From Candidatus Rifleibacteriota bacterium (GTDB lineage Bacteria > Muiribacteriota > Ozemobacteria > Ozemobacterales > Ozemobacteraceae): DNA of 64,000 nucleotides. Position numbers and translations under genes: made by a program. The stretch lies in NCBI GenBank assembly GCA_012517355.1, contig JAAYVD010000025.1, forward strand, positions 1-64,000. The letters run 5' to 3'. Shown here in pieces: positions 6,871-16,342 of the stretch (position 1 is the stretch's first letter; every line of letters starts with the position of its first letter). The notes beneath the pieces were generated by a model. It was not told the DNA's origin, ran no database searches, and saw only the letters and a program-made list of their open reading frames with translations.

Positions 6871-9522
6871 TCAGACCTGTTGCATCATGGACCCGGTGAA
6901 ATCGAAGCTCAGCTTCACCTGGAAATCCTTGATCTGGGCCAGCACCTCTTTCAGCATCTTCTGGTCCATCGAGGTCAGGGCTTGCGGCTCGACGTAGTTG
7001 TCGGGCGCCCGTTCCGCCGCCAGAGCGCGGATCTGGCCGTCGATCCGCAGCCGCATCAGGAAATCGTAGGCCTGGATCATCTCGCCGCAACTGCCCCGGC
7101 TCAGCACTCCGGCTTCGGTCAGGGCCCGCAGCCGGTCGTGGGTGTTGGTCTCGGCGAGCCCGTGCTTGAGGGCGTAGATGCGCGCGAAATCGACGATCAG
7201 GGCCATCACCCCCTTGATGTCGAACACCTGCCGGTCGGGCACCGCCGGATCGAACAGGAAGTTCCCGAACAGCCCGAGCGGGGGCTGGAACAGCAGCACG
7301 TTGCGGGCGAGCAGGAAGAAGAACCGCGGCTCGGCGGCCAGCGCGGCGGCGAGGGCCGGCCGCAACGCCTCCACCAGGCGGGCGTCGCCGGCCGCCGCCC
7401 GAAAGTCGAAGAAGATCTTGGTCTGCAACAGGTCTTCCGCTTCGGAGGTGCTGATCCACCGTCCGAAATGGGCTTTCCACCCGGCCAAGGGCTGGCACCA
7501 GTCGGGATTGCTGGCCATCACCTTCCCCTCGCAGAGCGCGTAGCCGCAGGCCGCCAGCTGCCCGCAGACCTCGCGGCCCAGGGCCAGGAAATACTCCCGC
7601 GCCGGCCCTTCCCGGTCGGCGGGCAGGTCGTCGAAAACGATGGCGTTGTCCTGGTCGGTCTTCAGCGTCTGCTCCAGCCGGCCGCTGCTGCCCAGCACCA
7701 TGAACGCCCAGGCGGCGGGCGGGGGTCCGAGCCGGGCGGTGGCCAGCCGGATGGCCTGGTGCAGAACGACATCCGCATTCCGGGTGACGAGGTGGTTGAT
7801 GCCGGCCGGCGGCAGACCGCACCCGGCCAGCACGCCGGCCATGCCGAACAGGCGACGGTTGGAGGCGGCCAGCTCCTCGCCCGTGGTGGCCCGCTCGAGG
7901 TCCTTCTGCAGAAGCACGGGCGAATACCGCTGCGCCTGCGCCAGGTGCCGCTCGGTCAACAGGCCGACCGCCCGGCCCGCCGGATCGGTCACCACCACCG
8001 GAGCGAACCCGGCCCGCTCCATCGCCAGAAACCCCTCGTAGACCGGCGCCGTATCCCGCAAGGTCGCCACGACGGGGGAGCAGATCTCCCCCGCGGGCCG
8101 GTGGAGACGGCTTTCCCAGTCAGACTGCAGGAGGTCCCCCGGCGTGACCAGTCCGATCACCCCGCCCGCCTCGTCCCGGACGAGGGCGGGAAGGGCAATC
8201 CCGACGCCAGCCGTGGCCAATCGCGGAGCCAGGGGTTCGGCCGCACCCAGAAGCCGGGACGGGGCCAGGACGGACCCCTGGTCAGGCACGGAACCTTCGC
8301 CCCCGACCTTCTGTTCCCCGCGCCCCCGCACCGCCGCGGGAGCCCTTCCGACGACCGATGGACAGGATCCTGGGGGGAACGGGCGTTCCTCCCGCAGGAG
8401 CTGGCCCACCGGCTGGTGCAGGAACTGCAACGCCGCCTGCATCTCGGCGAGCAGGCGTTCCTGGCCGACCTCCCGTTCCCGCTGCCGGGTGATGTCGGAG
8501 GCCACCGCCACCACGCCAGGCTTGTCGAACAGGGTCAGTCGCGACAGGGAGACGGTGACGTCCTTCCCGCCCCCTCCCGGCAGACGCAGCCGGGTCTCAA
8601 ACCGGGCGGGGACCGCCTCACCCTGCAGCAGGCGCCGCCAGAACGGCCCTCCGGCCGCCTTCTCCTCGGGGGCGGGCTCGAACAGGTCGTCGAGGGTGCG
8701 ACCGCGCAGGTCCTCGCTGCCGCACCCGAGCAGGGCGAGCATGGCCTGGTTGGCATACAGGGTCTCGCCGCCGATGGCCAGCACGATGCATTCCCCCGAT
8801 GCCTCGACCAGGGTGCGGTACTTCTCCTCGCTGTGGCGCAGGGCCTGTTCGGCCAGCCGGCGTTTCCGTTCGACCACCAGGCTGTCCCACAGGAAGAAGA
8901 ACAGCAGGAACGAGGCCAGCAGCAGGATGCCCAGCGACAGGATCATCAGCTGCTGCCTCGCCCCACGGATCTCCTGCTGGAGGTCCTCGAGGTAGACGCC
9001 CGTCCCGATCAGCCAGCCCCAGGGCTCGAACGCCTTGACATACGACAGTTTGGGAACGATGCGGGTCGCATCGTCCTTCCACTGCCAGCGGTAGTTGAGA
9101 TACCCCGCCCCGTGCTCCTTGACGATCTTCACGGCCTCGACGAACAGCCGCTTGCCGTCGGGGTCGGTGAAGGTGGAGAGGTCCTTGCCGTCGAGGTCGG
9201 AGCGGTAGGGGTGGACCACCATGCGCGGCTGCAGATCGTTGATCCAGAAGTAGTCCTTCATCTGCTGACCGTAATGCAGGTTGCGGATCTGCGCCACCGC
9301 CTGCGCCTGGGCGTCCGGCCGGGGGAGCAGGCCGGCCTTCTCGTCGCCGTGGAACTTGGCCAGGATGTTCCAGGCCGAGTTGGTCAGCTCGCGGATCATC
9401 TCCCGCTTCTGGTCCATGATGCTGCGTTCCAGGGTCGGGATGATGATGAAGAAGATGGAGACGAAGAACAGGGAAATGGTCAACAGGGTGATGAATACGG
9501 CCCGGACGGCAAACGAACGCAT
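6871..9522 (-). CDS. Cache-PAS-CBS-nucleotidyltransferase (DUF294) sensor protein
   Basis: 883 residues from the ATG at 9522, preceded by GGAG. An N-terminal transmembrane helix (about 7-29) leads to an extracytoplasmic Cache-type domain (about 35-190; WGWLIGTGVYLEDL is typical). A second membrane helix (about 195-215) and a PAS domain (about 235-330) follow. Next come a pair of CBS-like segments (about 430-560) and a GlnD-like nucleotidyltransferase/DUF294 module with LGSSGRLEQTLKTDQDNA, then its C-terminal helical domain. CBS-DUF294 proteins often neighbour acetate/SSS symporters. Here the symporter is directly upstream, suggesting the protein senses an external organic acid and tunes uptake. 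Fusion of a Cache/PAS sensor to this module is unusual. A longer in-frame ORF upstream is only a shadow of the symporter gene. Confidence 0.82.
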   Translation of the reverse strand: MRSFAVRAVFITLLTISLFFVSIFFIIIPTLERSIMDQKREMIRELTNSAWNILAKFHGDEKAGLLPRPDAQAQAVAQIRNLHYGQQMKDYFWINDLQPRMVVHPYRSDLDGKDLSTFTDPDGKRLFVEAVKIVKEHGAGYLNYRWQWKDDATRIVPKLSYVKAFEPWGWLIGTGVYLEDLQQEIRGARQQLMILSLGILLLASFLLFFFLWDSLVVERKRRLAEQALRHSEEKYRTLVEASGECIVLAIGGETLYANQAMLALLGCGSEDLRGRTLDDLFEPAPEEKAAGGPFWRRLLQGEAVPARFETRLRLPGGGGKDVTVSLSRLTLFDKPGVVAVASDITRQREREVGQERLLAEMQAALQFLHQPVGQLLREERPFPPGSCPSVVGRAPAAVRGRGEQKVGGEGSVPDQGSVLAPSRLLGAAEPLAPRLATAGVGIALPALVRDEAGGVIGLVTPGDLLQSDWESRLHRPAGEICSPVVATLRDTAPVYEGFLAMERAGFAPVVVTDPAGRAVGLLTERHLAQAQRYSPVLLQKDLERATTGEELAASNRRLFGMAGVLAGCGLPPAGINHLVTRNADVVLHQAIRLATARLGPPPAAWAFMVLGSSGRLEQTLKTDQDNAIVFDDLPADREGPAREYFLALGREVCGQLAACGYALCEGKVMASNPDWCQPLAGWKAHFGRWISTSEAEDLLQTKIFFDFRAAAGDARLVEALRPALAAALAAEPRFFFLLARNVLLFQPPLGLFGNFLFDPAVPDRQVFDIKGVMALIVDFARIYALKHGLAETNTHDRLRALTEAGVLSRGSCGEMIQAYDFLMRLRIDGQIRALAAERAPDNYVEPQALTSMDQKMLKEVLAQIKDFQVKLSFDFTGSMMQQV

Positions 9523-9533
9523 GCGCTCCGATG

Positions 9534-9563
9534 AGAACGGCGGCGGTTGCCCGCCGCCGTTCT
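9534..9563 (-). terminator. 13-bp GC hairpin between symporter and sensor genes
   Basis: AGAACGGCGGCGG (9534-9546) is the exact reverse complement of 9551-9563 around a TTGC loop. No U-tract follows on either strand. It may stabilise the symporter mRNA or lower downstream expression rather than terminate fully. Confidence 0.45.
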
Positions 9564-9578
9564 GCTCCTGACTTCGAT

Positions 9579-11516
9579 TTACGCGGTCTTCACGGGCTCC
9601 GCGGCGGCCGGGGCGGCAGCCGTGGGGGTCGCCGTCATCAAGGATACCACGACGAGGGCGAGGAAACTGAGGGGGATCGAGAACAGGCCGGGGTTGGAGA
9701 ACGGGAGCAGGGCGGTCTTGGGATCCCAGCCGTAGAGTTCGTACATGGTGGGCGACAACGCGATGATGCCCACCGAGCTGACGACGCCGGTGATGATCGA
9801 GGCCACGATGCCGGAGGCGGTGGTCTTCTCCCAGAACAGGAGCATGATGATCGAAGGCAGGTTGGCGGAGGCCGCCACGGCAAAGGCCAGGCCGACCAGG
9901 AAGCTGACGTTGATGCCCTGGAAGATGATGCCCAGGACCATGGCGATGAGGCCGATGACGAAGGCCGAGACCTTGCCGGCCCAGACTTTCTTCTTCTCGT
10001 CCATCTTCATGTCGAGGAAGCGGTCCATCAGGTCGTGGGCCACGGCCCCCGACCCGGCCACGATCAGCCCGCTGACGGTGCCGAGGACGGTGGCGAAGGC
10101 GATGGCGCTGATCATCGAGAACAGGAAGGTGCCGAACGACCTGGCCAGCAGCGGCGCCGACATGTTGTTGTCGGCCGGGTTGACCACCGCGTTGCCCATG
10201 GCGCCCAGGCCCATGTACAGGGTCAGGACGTAGAAGAACCCGATGGCGGCGATGGCCACGATCGTCGATTTGCGGGCGCAGGCCGGGCTCGGCACGGTGT
10301 AGTAGCGGATCAGGATGTGAGGCAGGGCCGAGGTGCCCAGGAACAACGCCAGCATCAGGGAGATGAAGTCGAGCTTGTCGGTGAATGTCCCCTCGACCTT
10401 GAACTTGACCCCGGGCCGCATGATCCTGTTGCCGGTGGCCATGGAGCCGTAGTAGGCCTTGACCGCGTCCTCGCCGTCCTTGAACTTCGCTTCCTTGAAG
10501 ATGCACATCCGAGTGCCGGGATCCGAGAACAGCCCCATCATCTCGAACGGGCCGACGCTGCCGGTCTTGGCCTCGTCGCCGGTCTTGCCGCGGATGGCGG
10601 CAAGGTGGCCCGCCTGCCGCAGCTTGTTCTCGGGCGACGCAGGGGCACCGTTGATGAGGACGCTGCCGTCGGTCCGGGTGACCACCGACTGGCATTCGTG
10701 CAGTTCCGGGTTGCCGGCCTCGTCCTTGTCGAGCTTGTAGAACAGGGTCTTGCCGTCCTTCGTCAGCTTGACGAAGGTCACGGCGCCGGCGTTGACCTGC
10801 CCCGCGAACTGGAAGGCGGGGTCGGTCACGGTCACGGCATCGCTGGCCACCGTGCAGGGAACCGTCGCATACCGGTGAAAGGGAACCGTGCCGTCCTGGT
10901 CGGGGGCGGTGGAAAAACCGCGCTGGCAGACCATGACGCTGACGACCAGCGAGAAGACCACCAGCAGGGCGCCTTTCAGGAACTGGACGTAGGTGGTCGA
11001 GGTCATGCCCGCGGTGGCCACGATGGTGATGACGATCAGGCCGACCAGGATGACGCCGGCGGCATGCGGCAGCCCGAGCAGCGGCGTGACCAGCACGCCG
11101 GCGCCGACCATCTGGGGGATCAGGTAGAAGAGGGAGACGACCAGCGTGCTGATGGCCGCGGCCAGCTGGATCCCCTTCGAGTTGAACTTGGCGTCGAGGG
11201 CGTCGGTGAACGTGTATTTTCCGAGGCGCTTCATCGGCTCGGCCACCACGAACAGGGCGACGATCCAGCCCGCCAGGTAGCCGATCGAGTACAGGAACCC
11301 GTCGTAGCCGGCGGTGGCGATCATGCCACAGATTCCCAGGAAGGAGGCGGCCGAAAGATAGTCGCCGGCGAAGGCGATGCCGTTGACCCCCCAGTGGATG
11401 GTCCCGCCGGCGGCGAAATACCCCGCCGCGGACTTGGTCTGGCGGGCGAAGTAGAACGACAGGCCGAGCACGAGGCCGACGAAAAAGACGAACAGGATGA
11501 CGGGCATCAGTTCCAT
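9579..11516 (-). CDS. sodium/solute symporter, acetate-permease (ActP/MctC) type
   Basis: 645-residue SSS-family symporter. The N-terminus (LGLSFYFARQTKSAAGYFAAGG, then GINGIAFAGDYLSAASFLGICG-like segments) and later GTSALPHILIRYYTV are typical of the acetate/pyruvate branch. About 13 transmembrane helices are expected. A soluble insertion of about 130 residues (roughly 210-370) sits between membrane helices, as in ActP relatives carrying a large loop. The ATG is 1 bp after the stop of the DUF485 gene, so the two are translationally coupled. Function is inferred to be uptake of acetate or a similar short monocarboxylate at the inner membrane. Confidence 0.88.
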   Translation of the reverse strand: MELMPVILFVFFVGLVLGLSFYFARQTKSAAGYFAAGGTIHWGVNGIAFAGDYLSAASFLGICGMIATAGYDGFLYSIGYLAGWIVALFVVAEPMKRLGKYTFTDALDAKFNSKGIQLAAAISTLVVSLFYLIPQMVGAGVLVTPLLGLPHAAGVILVGLIVITIVATAGMTSTTYVQFLKGALLVVFSLVVSVMVCQRGFSTAPDQDGTVPFHRYATVPCTVASDAVTVTDPAFQFAGQVNAGAVTFVKLTKDGKTLFYKLDKDEAGNPELHECQSVVTRTDGSVLINGAPASPENKLRQAGHLAAIRGKTGDEAKTGSVGPFEMMGLFSDPGTRMCIFKEAKFKDGEDAVKAYYGSMATGNRIMRPGVKFKVEGTFTDKLDFISLMLALFLGTSALPHILIRYYTVPSPACARKSTIVAIAAIGFFYVLTLYMGLGAMGNAVVNPADNNMSAPLLARSFGTFLFSMISAIAFATVLGTVSGLIVAGSGAVAHDLMDRFLDMKMDEKKKVWAGKVSAFVIGLIAMVLGIIFQGINVSFLVGLAFAVAASANLPSIIMLLFWEKTTASGIVASIITGVVSSVGIIALSPTMYELYGWDPKTALLPFSNPGLFSIPLSFLALVVVSLMTATPTAAAPAAAEPVKTA

Positions 11517-11517
11517 A

Positions 11518-11811
11518 TCAGTGGTTCTCCCGCTCGGGATCCGGCACGTGGAGTTCGGCTTCCTTCGAGGTGGCCAGGTGGTTGTACACGAGGGCCAGCA
11601 GGAGGGCGAACACGATCAGGAAGAACCCGTAGAACACGGCCACGTTGAGGCCCATGAACAAGGTCGCCTCCATCAGGGTGGGCTGAACGAGGTTGATGAT
11701 GACGAACCCGGCATAGATCGCCGAGTAGAACCAGAACATCCAGACGCCGATGCGCGTCTTGTAGGGGGAGGCGGGGTCTTTGCCAGATTGGGCAGCAGGT
11801 TCGTGGAGCAT
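11518..11811 (-). CDS. DUF485 small membrane protein, symporter partner
   Basis: 97 residues from the ATG at 11811, which has GGAGG 8 bp upstream; the ORF is open further but without a ribosome site. Two transmembrane helices follow a short N-terminal tail (WMFWFYSAIYAGFVIIN and VAVFYGFFLIVFALLLALVY), the YjcH/DUF485 pattern. These proteins are encoded next to ActP-type symporters and are thought to be accessory subunits. The stop is 1 bp before the symporter ATG. Confidence 0.85.
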   Translation of the reverse strand: MLHEPAAQSGKDPASPYKTRIGVWMFWFYSAIYAGFVIINLVQPTLMEATLFMGLNVAVFYGFFLIVFALLLALVYNHLATSKEAELHVPDPERENH

Positions 11812-12005
11812 GGGGGGTCCTCCGGAGAAAGATTGGGGGGAATCGCCGAAACTCGTATTCGGATATGGTATCGGACAAGGTATCAAATTCCGGATCCGGG
11901 CTCCAGCAAAAATTCACAACTCCGTGGCGGAAGGGGGAATCTTTTCGGACCTCCGGGCCGGTCGGGATCGCGGCAATGGGAAGTGGAGGACCTTGCGGCG
12001 AGGCG

Positions 12006-12794
12006 TCAGGGGTTCATCGACCCCTGGCGGTAGCCTTCCACGTCGAGCGTCACGAAGCGAAACCCCAACCGCCGCAGGGCTTCGGCGCTGGCCTGCACGA
12101 GGGGCAGGGCCCGGGCCAGGTCGGTGGCCGGCACCTCGACCCGGGCGATCTCGCCGTGATGCCGCAGCCGGGCGCCCGCCAGGCCGGCGGCCGTCAACAC
12201 AGCCTCTCCGGCGGCCACCTGGCGCAGGTTCCCGAGGGTGACTGGCGTGCCGAAGGGGATGCGGGTCGCCAGGCAGGGCATGGCCGGACGGATGAACCCG
12301 GCGGCCCCCCACTCCCGCAGGGCGTCGCGGATCATCGCCTTGGTGAACCCCGCCTCGTCGAGCGGGCTGCCAACCTGGAGTTCGGCCAGGGCCCGCTTGC
12401 CAGGGCGGTAGTCGCCACGATCGTCGAGGTTCGACCCTTCCACCAGACGCCAGCCCGGCGGCACCCGTTCGAGGATGCGGGTGAAGATCTCTCGCTTGCA
12501 GTGGTAGCACCGGTCGGGCGGGTGCTCGCGGAAGACCGGCAGCGACAGCACCTCGATCGGAAGGACCTCGCAGGGGATGCCGTAGTCCCTGGCCAACGCG
12601 ACGGCCCGGTCGGTCTCCCCGGCGGGGTTCAGTTCCGAGGCCACGAAGAACGCCCGCACCGTGTCGGCGCCACGCCAGCGGGCCGCCGCGAGGGCCAGAA
12701 ATCCGCTGTCCATCCCGCCGGAATAGGCGACGGCCACTCCCGGAGGGAGGGCAAGGATCTCCCGCAGCCGGTCAAGGGCAGGTGACAGGCTCAC
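12006..12794 (-). CDS. larE: LarE-type ATP-dependent sulfur transferase
   Basis: About 262 residues from a GTG at 12794 with AGGAAG upstream; the frame is open to 12899, so a longer form is possible. PP-loop YSGGMDSGF binds ATP. CYHCKREIF and the PCLATRIPFG segment, which holds the Cys used as sulfur donor in sacrificial LarE enzymes, are both present. LarE builds the pincer nickel cofactor of lactate racemase and relatives by adding sulfur to the pyridinium precursor. larB and larC are not in this window, so the pathway link is inferred from the family alone. Transcribed divergently from the nucleotidase gene. Confidence 0.85.
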   Translation of the reverse strand: MSLSPALDRLREILALPPGVAVAYSGGMDSGFLALAAARWRGADTVRAFFVASELNPAGETDRAVALARDYGIPCEVLPIEVLSLPVFREHPPDRCYHCKREIFTRILERVPPGWRLVEGSNLDDRGDYRPGKRALAELQVGSPLDEAGFTKAMIRDALREWGAAGFIRPAMPCLATRIPFGTPVTLGNLRQVAAGEAVLTAAGLAGARLRHHGEIARVEVPATDLARALPLVQASAEALRRLGFRFVTLDVEGYRQGSMNP

Positions 12795-13011
12795 AAGGCA
12801 GGCTTCCTGGCAGGTCCGATCCTGGGCATGGGGGAAGCATACACCGTTTCCCCCTTCGCGGACTACCTCCCGGACGGGGACCAGCGTGGCCGGTCCCACG
12901 GGGACTGTCGCCGGGAAGCCGGGGTAGGGAGCTGGAGTTTGTGCGGACGGCCAGGCCCCCGTTCGTCCTGCCTTGCCACCCTCCCTTCCTGCCGGCGATG
13001 GGAGAATCTGC

Positions 13012-13017
13012 TACACT
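13012..13017 (+). promoter_or_regulatory. extended -10 box directly before the nucleotidase ATG
   Basis: TGC followed by TACACT (13012-13017), with only 7 bp to the ATG at 13025 and no ribosome site. Transcription starting at the usual distance would begin at or next to the start codon. No convincing -35 is visible, as is allowed for an extended -10. Confidence 0.5.
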
Positions 13018-13024
13018 CTTGGGC

Positions 13025-14875
13025 ATGCCCGGTCTCCTTGCGGAACCCCTGTCGCTGGCCACGATCGTCGCTGTCTTGATCGTGCTGACCGTCCTGCCCG
13101 TGGCCGCGCAACCGACCGCGGCCCGGCCTGACGCGGCCCGGCCTGACGCGGCCCGGCCGATCGCGGCCAGGCCGATCCAGCCGGTGCGGTTCACCATCCT
13201 GCACACCGGCGACCTCCATTCGTGCCTCGCCGGCATGGGCCCCGACGGGTATTTCGACCCCGCGGGCGGGCCCGGCGACCCGGTGCGGGGCCATTACGCG
13301 CGACTCGCCCACCTGATCCGCGCCGTCCGGGCGGAGAAGGCCGCCGCCACCGAACCGGTCCTGCTCTTCGATGCCGGCGACGCCGAGTACGGAACCCTGT
13401 TCCACATCGTCACCCCCTCGGCAACCAGCACCATGGCGCCGGAATGGCAGTTCTTCGAGGATCTCGGCTACGACGCCATCGGCATGGGGAACCACTCGTT
13501 CGAGGGAACCGAACCGGGCCTGCTCAAGGCTCTCGAGAAGGCCGCATCCCTGAGCATCCGGGTGCCCCTGCTGGCCTCGAACCTCCAGTTCTTGCCGGGC
13601 AGCGAGCCGTTCCGCGCCTGGCGGTACGACCACCTCGAACCCGCCCCCTCGACCCGGTTCCGCCGCTTCCTGCTGCGCGACCTGCCGACCGGAACCGGCT
13701 CCGGCTCCCTGCGGGTGGGCATCTTCGGCCTGGTGGGCCCCAACGCCGCCCGCCTGTGCCTGGCCAACCGCCAGACCCTCGCTTTCACCGGCTACAACGA
13801 CGCCACCGGCAAAGCCGAACCGGCCGCCCTGCACGAGCGCGCCGCCGAGATGGTCCAAGAGCTGCGCCAGGCCTACGGCGCCCACGTCGTGGTCGCCCTC
13901 TTCCACGGGGGGGCCCCCGAGGACGCCGAACTGGCCGCCGCCGTGCCCGGCATCGACGTCATCATCGCCGGGCACACGCACCAGGCCTACTTCCAGCAGG
14001 CCGGGCCGACCATCATCACCCAGACCGGCTGGGGCGGCAGCAACCTCGGCCGCCTCGACCTGGAATGGACCCCCGGTCACCTCGCCCTGCGCAACGAGGG
14101 AAAGACCCTGGTGCCCGTCGATGCCTCGGTGCCCGCCGACTCCGCCACCCTGGCCTTCGTCGAAGCCTGCCGCACCGAGGTCGACCGCCTGCTCGCCCCC
14201 GCCACCCTGACCTACGCCACCCCCATCTTCGAGCTCGATCGCGACCTGCCCAAGGCCCGCTGGCCGGCCAACCTGGCCGGCACCTTCGTGGCCACCCGCC
14301 TGCGCGACGAGATCAACCGGCGCCTGACCCCCCCCGTCGACGCGTATCTCACCACCTACGGCCTGATCCGGTCGGAACTGCTCACCGTCGGCGGCCGACC
14401 CACCCGCTACCAGTATTCCGACGTCTTCAAGATCTCCCCGCTCGGCTTCGACCCGTGGGGGCGGCCGGGCGCCCCCGTCGTCACCTTCTGGCTGACCCGG
14501 GCGGAATTTGCCACCCTGCTCGAGGCCATGGTCGTATTCGCCGGCCACACCCCGGCCTACGAGGCCGTCTTCTCCGACAACGTCGCCTGGAACGTCCGCG
14601 GGTGGGGAATCCCCTTCTACAACAAGGTCACCGGCCTCACCCTGCACGGCCAGACCCTCGAGCAGGGGCCCGCCCTCGTCCACCTCGCCGCCAACGAGTT
14701 CTTCGCCCGCAACCTGAAGCGGATCCGCACCCTCACCTACGGCATGGCCGCGGTCGAGCCCCGCGACGCCTCGGGAACCCCGCTCCCCGCGCTCGCCCCC
14801 TCCGGCCTGCCCCCCGAACCGGAACTCCTCGCCGAATCGCTCCGCCGCCTCGCCTCGGAGACGGCCACCCGCTGA
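13025..14875 (+). CDS. exported 5'-nucleotidase/UshA-like metallophosphatase
   Basis: 616 residues. A signal peptide ends near PVAAQ, followed by a short Ala-Arg-Pro-Asp repeat linker (see tandem repeat). The N-terminal metallophosphatase domain shows GDLHS, DAGD, GNHS (GNHE in most members), FHGG and GHTHQAY. The C-terminal 5'-nucleotidase substrate domain runs from about residue 370 (LAGTFVATRLRDEI). The enzyme should act in the periplasm, releasing phosphate from nucleotides or related esters. The start was chosen because it alone gives a clean signal peptide. The promoter -10 abuts it and there is no Shine-Dalgarno, so the mRNA may be leaderless. Confidence 0.87.
   Translation: MPGLLAEPLSLATIVAVLIVLTVLPVAAQPTAARPDAARPDAARPIAARPIQPVRFTILHTGDLHSCLAGMGPDGYFDPAGGPGDPVRGHYARLAHLIRAVRAEKAAATEPVLLFDAGDAEYGTLFHIVTPSATSTMAPEWQFFEDLGYDAIGMGNHSFEGTEPGLLKALEKAASLSIRVPLLASNLQFLPGSEPFRAWRYDHLEPAPSTRFRRFLLRDLPTGTGSGSLRVGIFGLVGPNAARLCLANRQTLAFTGYNDATGKAEPAALHERAAEMVQELRQAYGAHVVVALFHGGAPEDAELAAAVPGIDVIIAGHTHQAYFQQAGPTIITQTGWGGSNLGRLDLEWTPGHLALRNEGKTLVPVDASVPADSATLAFVEACRTEVDRLLAPATLTYATPIFELDRDLPKARWPANLAGTFVATRLRDEINRRLTPPVDAYLTTYGLIRSELLTVGGRPTRYQYSDVFKISPLGFDPWGRPGAPVVTFWLTRAEFATLLEAMVVFAGHTPAYEAVFSDNVAWNVRGWGIPFYNKVTGLTLHGQTLEQGPALVHLAANEFFARNLKRIRTLTYGMAAVEPRDASGTPLPALAPSGLPPEPELLAESLRRLASETATR
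13118..13177 (+). repeat. 15-bp tandem repeat x4 in nucleotidase linker
   Basis: Four head-to-tail units of 15 bp: GCGGCCCGGCCTGAC twice, then a variant ending GATC, then the same with one more change. They encode an Ala-Ala-Arg-Pro-Asp/Ile linker just after the signal peptide. Units 1 and 2 are identical, which suggests recent slippage. Confidence 0.9.
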
Positions 14876-15100
14876 CCGGCCAACGCCCCCCGAGCCCGCC
14901 ACCAGCCGCCCACCCTTTCGGAAGGCAGGTCACCCGCCGCCCCGGACGCCGGGCCAGGCAGACGCAAGCGCCATCCCCTCGAAGGCCGGCCCTCCCGAGA
15001 CTGGCTTCAGAAGAAGAATGGCAGACTCACGGGACAGGTGGTCGCGACCGTTGATCGGGCCTCCCGACCGGGGAACGGCCGCCCCGGCCTGGCGTTCCGG

Positions 15101-16039
15101 TCAGCCGGCCAGGTCGTCGATGTCCGCCTGCAGGAAGGCGGCCTGCTCCAGCAGGATGCCGATGTTGGGAACCAGCAGCCGCACCAGCGGGTTCGCCGAC
15201 GACCGCACGTCGTTCCAGAAGGCGCGGGACGCCTCGGCGAACGCCCGGCGACGGGGCTGCAGGGCCACGCCCTCGTCGAAGACGGCCAGCACCTCGCCGG
15301 CCAGCTCGGGAAGCCGGCCCGCCTGCACGATCCGCTCCGCCTGCCGGCGCGCGGCGACCAGGTCGCCGCCGGTCTCGTCGGGCGAATCGAACAGGGTGGT
15401 CAGCAGGCCGGGATCGTGCCGGGCAGCCTGCAGACCTGATTCCAGCCGGCGACGCTCCCGTTGCAGAAGCCGCCGCGCATCCATGGCGGGCCGCGGCACC
15501 GCGGCGAAAAACCGGCGCACCCGCTCCTGCCAGCCGCCCGCGGCGTGATCGACGAGAAGCCCGTGGATGGAGGTGATCGCCAGGTCGTGCCGGATGGCAA
15601 AGCCCAGGGTCCCGGCGTAGAAGAAGCCGCTCGCCTCGAGATGCTGGCCGAGCCGGAAGACGGTCTCGAACCGGTCGAGGGCGTCGGGAAGGTGGCCCCG
15701 CTCCTGGGCCTGCCAGCCGGCGGCGTTCAGGCCACGGGCGAAGATCCACAACCGCCGCAAGGGCGGCGGCACATCGTCGTGGCGGTCACGGTTGTCGGGA
15801 GCGAAATCGCAGGCCGGACAATCCGCCGCCGCCATCGCCAGCCGGGTCGCCCTCTGCAGGCCGGGGTCGGCCAGCCAGGCCCGGGTTTCGGCAGGCAGCC
15901 GCCCCAGGTCCTTCGCCGACCGGCTCAGGATCAGCGCCCGCTCGGCAGGTTCCGACAGCGGCGGCAGATAGGACAACGCCAGCAGATACCGGACGGCGGC
16001 GTTTCCCCCGGTGACTTCCCTGTCTCGTGGCTTTCCCAT
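15101..16039 (-). CDS. hypothetical cytoplasmic protein
   Basis: 312 residues, not recognised. Mostly helical, rich in Ala, Arg and Leu, with no signal peptide or membrane helix. One CPAC pair near residue 74-77 (ADCPACDF) and repeated Arg/Glu-rich helices (LLQRERRRLESGLQ) are visible. The ATG at 16039 has GGGAGG upstream, and codon positions look coding throughout. It stands alone, convergent to the nucleotidase gene across a 225-bp gap that holds no clear feature. Confidence 0.7.
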   Translation of the reverse strand: MGKPRDREVTGGNAAVRYLLALSYLPPLSEPAERALILSRSAKDLGRLPAETRAWLADPGLQRATRLAMAAADCPACDFAPDNRDRHDDVPPPLRRLWIFARGLNAAGWQAQERGHLPDALDRFETVFRLGQHLEASGFFYAGTLGFAIRHDLAITSIHGLLVDHAAGGWQERVRRFFAAVPRPAMDARRLLQRERRRLESGLQAARHDPGLLTTLFDSPDETGGDLVAARRQAERIVQAGRLPELAGEVLAVFDEGVALQPRRRAFAEASRAFWNDVRSSANPLVRLLVPNIGILLEQAAFLQADIDDLAG

Positions 16040-16342
16040 ATCCTCGTTCCTCCCTTGCCGTGTTCTCCGGCGAATTCTACACCAAACGGAGATGGAGCGT
16101 TCCAGTCGCCCCGAAGGGCCGGGAAACTCTCACCGGCGATCCGGGGCAATCCTGATGGGGAGGGTTTCCGACCGACCTTTGCCTCTCAGGAAGGCGGCCC
16201 GGATCGGACCGGGTCGGACCGGGAAACCACTCCAGAGCTCAAAAGGAGAATGGCTGGGAGGAACAGGAATCCGTGACCGGAAGTGCCACCACCTTCCGCT
16301 CCTGGTGCGCCACGCAGGCCTCGACAGGGAATCGGCCGCCGG
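16040..16342. other. 303-bp gap without a gene
   Basis: Noncoding as far as I can tell. Short open frames exist on both strands, but none has a start, ribosome site and coding pattern together. The end next to 16039 holds the ribosome site of the minus-strand gene and a TAGAAT on the minus strand (16079-16074) that could be its -10, without a good -35. No hairpin with a U-tract was seen after the 98-residue gene that ends at 16343. Confidence 0.5.

Noticed and set aside
9534-9563. 13-bp hairpin as another R1 copy
   Set aside because: Its AACGGCGGCGG arms do not match any R1 arm; it is a separate simple palindrome.
9523-10695. N-terminal 391 codons extending the DUF294 sensor upstream
   Set aside because: They are an alternate frame of the symporter gene; the Cache sensor starts cleanly at 9522 with a ribosome site and membrane helix.
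12863-14902. 679-codon minus-strand open frame
   Set aside because: Antisense to the nucleotidase gene, Gly/Glu/Val-rich, with no domain signals.
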